In this document: positions 31,093 through 36,760 of the stretch, piece by piece
Layout: the number at the start of each line of letters is the position of its first letter
How positions within the stretch are numbered: the stretch's first letter is position 1
Source: Planctomycetota bacterium
GTDB lineage: Bacteria > Planctomycetota > MHYJ01 > WSZJ01
Assembly (NCBI GenBank): GCA_016190145.1
Contig: JACPRD010000162.1
Location: 1-36,760 of the forward strand
Length of the DNA stretch: 36,760 nucleotides
Direction: 5' to 3'
Made by a program: the position numbers and the translations under genes
The notes under the pieces: generated by a model
Seen by the model: only the letters and a program-made list of their open reading frames with translations
Database searches by the model: none
What the model was told of the DNA's origin: nothing

Positions 31093-31617
31093 CTACCCCT
31101 CCGGCGTCACCTCTTCCCCGAACTTCCGCCCCAGCGCCTTCAGGTACTCCTCGATCGTCGCGTTCATGTCGAAGAACTGGGACATGAACCGGAAGAGCGG
31201 GTTGTAGATTTCTCCGCGCTCGGTGATGCGCAGCTCGACGCCGCCGTCGGCGGGCGAGAGCTCGTACGTCCAGGTGCCGCCGTACGGCAGGTCGGGATCC
31301 GCGATCCGGCCGACGAGACGCTCGCCGGGGACGGCCTCGACGCGCTCAAACGCGACGACGCCCTGCCGGCCGTGCTCCCTCCACGCGGGCCGCCCCTCGC
31401 GGTCCGGCAGCCGCTCGACCTTTTTCAGGTCCTTGCGCCACGCGGGAAATCTCTCGATGTCCGTGATCGCCTTCCAGACGTCGTCGCGCGACGCGCGGAA
31501 CCGCGCCTTCCGCGAGGCCACGTGCCCCTTCGGCACGAACTGCCCGAGAAGCGCCATGCTTCCGCCGAACGCCGCCAGCGCCACGACCACGCACCCCGCC
31601 AGCATCAGCCACTTCAT
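31093..31617 (-). CDS. Membrane-anchored SRPBCC/polyketide-cyclase-like protein
   Basis: The 174-residue protein has an N-terminal membrane segment (about 3-25) followed by a START-like SRPBCC hydrophobic-ligand fold: FRASRDDVWKAITDIERFPAWRKDLKKVERL, then WREHG and TWTYELSPADGGVELRITERGEI. The ligand is unknown. The ATG at 31617 overlaps, in another frame, the tail of the MarR-type regulator on the same strand, suggesting joint transcription and that the regulator may govern this gene. The stop is at 31093. In 31002-31092 I see only short C-rich CGTTCCCC units. Confidence 0.82.
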   Translation of the reverse strand: MKWLMLAGCVVVALAAFGGSMALLGQFVPKGHVASRKARFRASRDDVWKAITDIERFPAWRKDLKKVERLPDREGRPAWREHGRQGVVAFERVEAVPGERLVGRIADPDLPYGGTWTYELSPADGGVELRITERGEIYNPLFRFMSQFFDMNATIEEYLKALGRKFGEEVTPEG

Positions 31618-32113
31618 GACTCCCTCCCTCTTCGTTTCCCGGCCCGCGAACGCGCAGGCCAGACAGTGTTTTCCGGGAAGCGCCCTCCAGCGCGGCGCGC
31701 GCGAGAATCTCGAGCCCGCGGACCGCCGCCGCCCGATCGGCCGGCCCGAGACGCGCCAGCACGCCCCGGAGCAGCCCCGGGTCCAGCACGCTCTGCGCGC
31801 CGCGCAGCCGCTCCCCGGCCTCCGTCAGCCGCAGGTTGACAACACGCCCGTCTCCTGCGTCGCGCGCGCGCGCCACGTACCCCGCCGCCTCGAGCCGGTC
31901 CACCGTGAGCGACATCGTCCCCGGCGTCACCCCCGTGTGCCGCGCAAGCCCCGAGAGAGTCGTCGGCTCGACGGCGTCCAGGTGATCGAGGATCCCCGCC
32001 TGGTGCGCGCTCACCAGCCGCTTCGTCTGCGGATCCCGCACGTGGCGTGTGTGGCAGGCCATGAACAGCCGCGGGTAGAGGTCGAGGACGCGGCGGACGG
32101 CGGCTTTCAGCAT
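31346..32113 (-). CDS. MarR-family regulator, open frame runs into next gene
   Basis: Residues 1-155 from ATG 32113 are a complete MarR regulator: a dimer helix, HTH TLSGLARHTGVTPGTMSLTVDRLEAAGY, and wing ARDAGDGRVVNLRLTEAG. After LEILARAALEGASRK the open frame continues to a stop at 31346, overlapping the SRPBCC gene by 272 nt in another frame. This is unlikely to be real. Shifting frame near 31660-31680 would give a basic tail ending RGRES and a TGA overlapping the next ATG (ATGA). A one-base error or a late frameshift is the likeliest reason, so the true end is probably about 31616. TTG 32149 lies inside the promoter and is rejected. Confidence 0.75.
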   Translation of the reverse strand: MLKAAVRRVLDLYPRLFMACHTRHVRDPQTKRLVSAHQAGILDHLDAVEPTTLSGLARHTGVTPGTMSLTVDRLEAAGYVARARDAGDGRVVNLRLTEAGERLRGAQSVLDPGLLRGVLARLGPADRAAAVRGLEILARAALEGASRKTLSGLRVRGPGNEEGGSHEVADAGGVRGRGAGGVRRKHGASRAVRAEGARGLAEGAVPRVARRRLEGDHGHREISRVAQGPEKGRAAAGPRGAARVEGARPAGRRRV

Positions 32114-32129
32114 GGGAGTCAGAATGGCG

Positions 32130-32159
32130 AGATTACTTTGGTTTGTCAAATCAAATCAA
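32130..32159 (-). promoter_or_regulatory. MarR promoter with embedded operator
   Basis: On the minus strand TTGATT (32159-32154) and TAATCT (32135-32130) are 18 bp apart. TTTGGTT (32137-32143) and AATCAAA (32149-32155) form a 6-of-7 dyad within the promoter, where MarR proteins usually bind to autorepress. Confidence 0.5.
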
Positions 32160-32219
32160 CTGCCTCCTCGCCGCCCCGCGCGGTCCGGCACCCGGGAGTG
32201 GTAGAATCCCGGGACTCGC

Positions 32220-35060
32220 ATGACGCGGAAATGGACCCTGCTCGCCCTTCTCCTCGGCGCCGCAGCCCCGCTCGCGGCGATCGTCTGCCTGCGGACCTGG
32301 ACGCAGCCATTCGACGAAGTCGTGTTCCGCGGTAAGGCGCGGTGGATGGCGAAGCGTACGCCGCGCATGCCGCGCGAGGCGCCTCGGGAGGACACCCGGT
32401 GGTCGATCGAGGCCCTCCGGTGGGAAGACTACCAGGTAGCCCGAGATCACCCGATCGAGGACGGGTTCTCCAGGCAGGCCTGGTCCACCCCCGCCCACTT
32501 CAGGATCTTGCTCTCGCTGATCCACGAAGCGCCAACGCCGGACGAGCGGGACAGGCTTCTCGGCCTCCTGGTGGATTGGCCTCACTGGCAGACCGATCGC
32601 GCCTTCCTCAACAAAATGGCAGCGCTTATGCTCACGTCGCCCGATCCGTATGTGCGGGAAGCAGCCGGAACGGCGGTCGAAAGAGCCCTCCACTGGGATG
32701 GCTACAGAAGCTGGGAGGCGTCGCCGCTCGAACCCGATGCGGCCCGCACGATCGTGCAGGCGACCCTGCGGGATCCGGACGAGGGAACGCCATTCGAATC
32801 GACGAGACGGCTGTTCAGGATCGCAGCGCGATTCACCCGGCTGATTCCGGAAACCGAGGCCGCCTGGTGGGAGCTGGCGCTGGACCCGACGCGGCCTTCG
32901 GTCCTCAGGGAACTCGCGCTGAACTGCTGCGACTTCCGCAGAAGAAAGTCCTCCGACCCATTCGTCTTCTTCATGGACCTGTTCGATTCCGAACGGGATC
33001 CGGAAATGCGCTGGCGCTGGTTTTCGACGGCGTTCAGGTACTCGAGGAAGTACCCGATCATGGTGGAGCCGGACCGCCCCACCCCCTCGAGGGAGCGGTT
33101 CCTCACGGCCGCCCGGAAGATGATCGTTGAAGCGAATCGGGGCGACCGGCGGGCGTTCGCGCTCTACACGCTCTCCGAGCGCGCCGAGGACTCGCTTCGC
33201 TCCCTCTGCCTGGACCTGACCGCGCGCGACCCCGCTCCGGAAGTGCGGGCTCGAGCGCTCGCGATCCTGCACGAGCGCTACCTCGACGGCGAAGTCCTGC
33301 GCCTCAATCTCGAAGCGCTGCTCCGCGACCCCGCGCCCACGGTGCGCCTTCAGGTCGTCCGACTCTTCAAGGAAGACCTGCGAACCCATGGGCCGCGAGA
33401 GACCTTCCGCAAGAGCCACTTCCAGCCTCCCCTTCGGCAGGCGCGCCAGGAGGCGACGCTGGACGCGCTGGAAACCGCGGCGGCCCGCGATCCGGACGCC
33501 CGCGTCAGGTCCCTGGCGAAGGTCGCGATGTTCACCGAGGGTTCGCGTTATCGCCCGGATCGTTTCCGGTGGGACTGGCTCGGCGCCGCAGCGGCTCTCG
33601 TGCTGCTGGTGGGGGCCGCCGCGGGCTTCCGGCGGGTTCTTCCCCGTGGACTGGACCTGCGTTCTCCGTCTTTCCGGAGAATGGCCGCCTGCGCGGGTGT
33701 GCTGGCGCTCATCGCCGCGGCCGCAGCGTGGAGATACAAGGTGGTGACCGCTCCCCAGCCCTTCAGTGAAGTCGAATTCAGGGCGCAAGCGAAGCGACTC
33801 ATCGCGACCCGTCCTGCGGAGTGGGAACCCAACGCCATATACAGCGAGGTCCAGCCCGGTCCCGTGTACGACTACGACCTCGAAATTCACAGATTCGCCT
33901 ACGAAGCGTGGGATTCGCCGGAAAGGCTCCGGATTCTCATCGCGATGTGCAATGAGGGACGCACGATCGAGGAGAAAGCCGCTCACTGGTCGCTCATCAA
34001 CTTCTGGCACAGGTTCCACTGGTGCCCGGACGACGACTTCGTGCGCGAGATGGCGAATCTCTGCATGACGTCGCCGGACGGAGCAGTACGTCTCCTTGCG
34101 GGAAGAGTCGTCGCCGCGCGCGGAACAGTAGGACCGGTGCAGGGGTGGGAAGAATCGCGACTCGATGAGCCCACGGTGGCCCGCATGGAAGAGTACATGA
34201 CCGCCGCCGGTGGCGAGGACGACCGCAGGGACGAGATGGCGGTCCTCAATGCAATTCTGGACCGCTACAGATACCTGCGGCCGTCCCTCGAAGACCGCTG
34301 GGCCGCGATTGCGCTCGACTCGGGTCGACCCGGATGGCTTCGCGCGTTCGCCCTGCGACAATTTCGGCTGGAATCGCACATCGTACAACCGGTCCATCGA
34401 TTCGCGCTTGACGTGCTCGCGATGGACCCGTCGCCGGATGTCCGGCATGTGGGCTACGAATTCGCGTGGGCGAAGTGGCCCCGCAAAAGCGGGAATCTAG
34501 AGACGACGGAGCCCGGCTTCGATCGCCTGGTGGCCGCGAACCTGAACGCCGCCAGGACGGAATCTTCGGAGGCTACTCGAGCCGCTGCCCTGTGGCGCCT
34601 TCGAGAATTCGGGTTGCCCGGACTCCGCGAGGTTTGCTTCGAGCGATTGCCACACGAGTCCTCCAGGCGCGTCAGAAGTGAGATATGGAGGTGCCTGTGG
34701 AATCTGGAGGATCCCGACGGGCGAATTCTGGACCTCGCAATCTCCTGGTTGGTGACCTCACTCGAGTGGCGAGAACGCTGGTCAGCCCTCTTCTACCTGA
34801 TTCACCGACGATTGCCTTCGGTCCATGATTCCCATCGCAGCACCGTCCTCGCCGCCATCCGCCGTGCGGCTCGCGAGGACCCGAATCCCTGGATCCGCCG
34901 GGAAGCGACGAAGATCGTCGGTCCCGAACCGGTCCCGCCGACGCCCGGCCAATCCTTCACCCTCCTTGGCCTCACCGCCGATCGCCGCGACGTCGTCTGC
35001 GTCGGCCTCATCCTCGCGCTCGCGGCCGCGGCGCTCATCCTGACGCGTCGCTCGCAATAA
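32220..35060 (+). CDS. 946-residue membrane protein made of two tandem HEAT-like halves
   Basis: Four membrane segments (about 5-24, 452-470, 489-504, 924-942) separate two large helical, HEAT-like regions. The halves are homologous. QPFDEVVFRGKARWM at 29 matches QPFSEVEFRAQAKRLI at 513. AWSTPAHFRILLSLIHE matches AWDSPERLRILIAMCNE, and MLTSPDPYVREAAG matches CMTSPDGAVRLLAG. The offset is about 484 residues, so the gene arose by duplication and in-frame fusion of a [TM-helical repeat-TM] unit. No enzyme motif is visible. Such repeats usually bind proteins; here they lie between paired membrane anchors. No SD is clear at ATG 32220. Codon use is less C/G-ending than in neighbours, perhaps a younger acquisition. 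Confidence 0.85.
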   Translation: MTRKWTLLALLLGAAAPLAAIVCLRTWTQPFDEVVFRGKARWMAKRTPRMPREAPREDTRWSIEALRWEDYQVARDHPIEDGFSRQAWSTPAHFRILLSLIHEAPTPDERDRLLGLLVDWPHWQTDRAFLNKMAALMLTSPDPYVREAAGTAVERALHWDGYRSWEASPLEPDAARTIVQATLRDPDEGTPFESTRRLFRIAARFTRLIPETEAAWWELALDPTRPSVLRELALNCCDFRRRKSSDPFVFFMDLFDSERDPEMRWRWFSTAFRYSRKYPIMVEPDRPTPSRERFLTAARKMIVEANRGDRRAFALYTLSERAEDSLRSLCLDLTARDPAPEVRARALAILHERYLDGEVLRLNLEALLRDPAPTVRLQVVRLFKEDLRTHGPRETFRKSHFQPPLRQARQEATLDALETAAARDPDARVRSLAKVAMFTEGSRYRPDRFRWDWLGAAAALVLLVGAAAGFRRVLPRGLDLRSPSFRRMAACAGVLALIAAAAAWRYKVVTAPQPFSEVEFRAQAKRLIATRPAEWEPNAIYSEVQPGPVYDYDLEIHRFAYEAWDSPERLRILIAMCNEGRTIEEKAAHWSLINFWHRFHWCPDDDFVREMANLCMTSPDGAVRLLAGRVVAARGTVGPVQGWEESRLDEPTVARMEEYMTAAGGEDDRRDEMAVLNAILDRYRYLRPSLEDRWAAIALDSGRPGWLRAFALRQFRLESHIVQPVHRFALDVLAMDPSPDVRHVGYEFAWAKWPRKSGNLETTEPGFDRLVAANLNAARTESSEATRAAALWRLREFGLPGLREVCFERLPHESSRRVRSEIWRCLWNLEDPDGRILDLAISWLVTSLEWRERWSALFYLIHRRLPSVHDSHRSTVLAAIRRAAREDPNPWIRREATKIVGPEPVPPTPGQSFTLLGLTADRRDVVCVGLILALAAAALILTRRSQ

Positions 35061-35086
35061 CGCCGCCCGCTGCCCGTTGATCTCGC

Positions 35087-36760
35087 ATGCGCCCCTTCCC
35101 CCTCGCTCTGCTCGCCTGCCTCGCCGCCTCGACTTCCCTGCCCGCACAGGATGCCAAACCGCCGAAGGGCGGGCCTTACGTGCACCGGATCGGGAGCGCC
35201 ACGAGCGCCGACGGGCTCGCGTGGACGCGCGACGAGGGGACGCGGATCGAGCATGCTTCGGTGCCGTGCGCGGTCGCGCTCGCGGACCGCGTCCTCCTCT
35301 ACTATGTGGACGCGGACCGCGGGGCGGGGATGTTCGAGTCGGTCGGGTGCGCCTCGTCGCCGGACGGACTCCGGTTCGAGAAACAGCCCTTCATGCTGTC
35401 CGGCCTCCCTTCGCGCAAGGCGCTCGACCCTTGCGTCGCGCGCGACCTCGACGGGAAGTTCCGCCTCTACTACTACGCGTGCGAGGCCGACCCCGGCTTG
35501 CGCGGGGACCATCCGGTGCGCGTCGCAACGTCGGACGACGGCGTGCGGTTCCGGGATCGCGGCGAGGCGTTCCGGCGCGAGGGGCTGGTGGACCCCGACG
35601 TGTTCATGTTCGGCGACCGGTGGTGGATGTACGTGTTCGGGAAAGGCGACACGGTGATCGCGACGTCGCACGACGGGCTCGCGTTCACGTACGCGCAGGA
35701 CCTGGATCTGCGCGGGTACGGCACGACGGCGCCGGTCGCGCTCGAGGACGGGCGGCTGCGGCTGTACGCGTTCGAGCAGATGAAGTGGCCGGGGAACGCG
35801 GTGCGGAGTTTCCTGTCGACGGACGCTGTTCACTGGGAAGAGGAAGACGGAGTCCGGCTGCGGGCGGGCGCGGACGAGGAGCTGACGGATCCGTTCGTGG
35901 TGAAGTGGAAGGGCGGCTGGAAGATGTACTTCAAGACGGAGCCGCGGAGCGGCGGCGAGGCGGGGCCGAAGAAGCCGCGCGCGGACGCGCCGGGGCCGTG
36001 GGACGCCGACGTGATCGCATATCGCGTCAGCGCGGCGGGCGAGGTCGAAAAGACGGCGACGTTCGAGCGCGCGGGCGTGCCGACGATCGCACGGATGAAG
36101 GACGGGCGCCTGATCGCCGCGCACCAGAACTTCCCCGAGCACGACGAGGCGGGCTTCGACAAGGTCGCGGTCCGCTTCTCCTCCGACGAAGGCGCGACGT
36201 GGACGGCGGCGGAGACGATCCGGCTCGAGGGGCTCCCCGAGGGCATGCGCTCCCCGTTCGACCCCACGCTCGTGCCGCTTCCCGACGGCCGCGTGCGGAT
36301 GTACTTCACTTCCACAAAAGGCCGGACGCTCGAATCGGGCGCGCCGGCGATCTACTCGGCGGTGTCGAAGGATGGCGTCGCGTACGCGTTCGAGCCCGGC
36401 GTGCGGTTCGGGTTCGAGGGGCGGATGGTGATCGACTGCGCGGCGGCGCTGCACCGCGGGACGTTTCACCTGTTCGCGCCGGACAACGGGGCGGCCGGGA
36501 AGGACTCGGGCGGGCGGGACGGTGTCGGGTATCACGCGGTGAGCGAGGACGGGCTCGCGTTCACGCGCGTGGACGACGTGCGGGTCGAGGGGCGGCGGCG
36601 GTGGCTGGGGAACGTGCAGTCGGACGGGAAGCGGATGGTGTTTTTCGGGACGGGGGAAGGGTGGATGTGGGCGAGCGAGGACGGGGCGAGGTGGGTGCCG
36701 GTGGAGGCGGCGGAGGTGCGAGGGGCGGACCCGGGTGCGGTGGCGGCGAAGGGGGGCGGG
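35087..36760 (+). CDS. Exported sialidase/GH43-like beta-propeller protein (3' end beyond window)
   Basis: From ATG 35087, 27 nt after the previous stop, the frame is open for 558 residues to the window edge. A signal peptide (MRPFPLALLACLAAS...LPAQD) is followed by propeller blades with repeated S-x-D-G-x-x-F/W signatures: SPDGLRF, TSDDGVRF, TSHDGLAF, STDAVHW, and a true Asp-box SSDEGATW near residue 365, later SEDGLAF and SEDGARW. This fits the five- or six-bladed glycosidase clans (GH43/GH32/sialidase). Acidic candidates LDPCVARD, VDPDVFMFG and LTDPFVVKW occur where GH43-like enzymes have them. It is probably a secreted carbohydrate-binding or carbohydrate-cleaving protein. Completeness cannot be judged. 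Confidence 0.78.
   Translation, partial: MRPFPLALLACLAASTSLPAQDAKPPKGGPYVHRIGSATSADGLAWTRDEGTRIEHASVPCAVALADRVLLYYVDADRGAGMFESVGCASSPDGLRFEKQPFMLSGLPSRKALDPCVARDLDGKFRLYYYACEADPGLRGDHPVRVATSDDGVRFRDRGEAFRREGLVDPDVFMFGDRWWMYVFGKGDTVIATSHDGLAFTYAQDLDLRGYGTTAPVALEDGRLRLYAFEQMKWPGNAVRSFLSTDAVHWEEEDGVRLRAGADEELTDPFVVKWKGGWKMYFKTEPRSGGEAGPKKPRADAPGPWDADVIAYRVSAAGEVEKTATFERAGVPTIARMKDGRLIAAHQNFPEHDEAGFDKVAVRFSSDEGATWTAAETIRLEGLPEGMRSPFDPTLVPLPDGRVRMYFTSTKGRTLESGAPAIYSAVSKDGVAYAFEPGVRFGFEGRMVIDCAAALHRGTFHLFAPDNGAAGKDSGGRDGVGYHAVSEDGLAFTRVDDVRVEGRRRWLGNVQSDGKRMVFFGTGEGWMWASEDGARWVPVEAAEVRGADPGAVAAKGGG

Noticed and set aside
32151..34448. 765-residue minus-strand open frame
   Set aside because: It is antisense to the duplicated membrane protein, which shows clear internal homology and membrane segments.

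Overview
The window is very GC-rich and densely coded on both strands. Several gene types suggest a planctomycete-like bacterium or a related, metagenome-derived lineage: very large exported HEAT/TPR/beta-propeller proteins, FHA proteins, a secreted metacaspase, an oversized GspK-like pseudopilin, a DPFTGGP-type secreted protein and many lipobox-free signal peptides. This assignment is inferred from gene style only, because no marker RNA other than one tRNA is present.

Layout. 1-6260 (minus strand): a truncated FHA protein, a 1288-residue pseudopilin/LamG fusion and a secreted metacaspase with EF-hand and Tudor-like repeats. 6397-7055: a vapBC toxin-antitoxin pair. 7295-11371: a 1358-residue HEAT/TPR/PQQ-propeller protein, followed by tRNA-CAT (minus). 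11700-15398: a DUF6941-like protein, an exported protein with tyrosine every 11 residues, an FHA protein, kynureninase-like kynU and tryptophan 2,3-dioxygenase. 15579-17885: a full-length P1B-type ATPase homologue that has lost every catalytic motif. 18113-20180: a tight sulfate-assimilation operon (cysC, a PHP phosphatase, cysH). 20313-22199: two exported proteins of unknown role. 22451-24530: rsgA behind a structured leader, followed by a hicBA-like cassette bracketed by direct copies of the rsgA 3' end. 24615-29183: a GH35-like glycosidase, an exported gluzincin protease and a membrane metallophosphoesterase. 29209-31001: hicAB and a RES-type toxin with its antitoxin. 31093-36760: an SRPBCC protein, a MarR regulator, an internally duplicated 946-residue membrane protein and a truncated exported sialidase-like propeller.

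The most unusual feature lies between the genes. At least ten intergenic spots carry short arms built from imperfect tandem 7-bp units, such as GTTCGGN, CGTTYYT, CTTATGG, ACTGGCA, TCGTGCY, TTTACC-rich and TNAGGNN. They are often arranged as inverted pairs that would form long imperfect hairpins. The unit sequence differs between families, but the architecture (7-bp period, inverted arms, intergenic, often just past a stop codon) is the same. I do not recognise this as a named repeat class and regard it as the best candidate for an undescribed system here.

Four toxin-antitoxin modules of three types (VapBC, two HicAB, RES) in 25 kb, and a duplicated rsgA end around one of them, mark parts of this window as accessory DNA within an otherwise housekeeping background.
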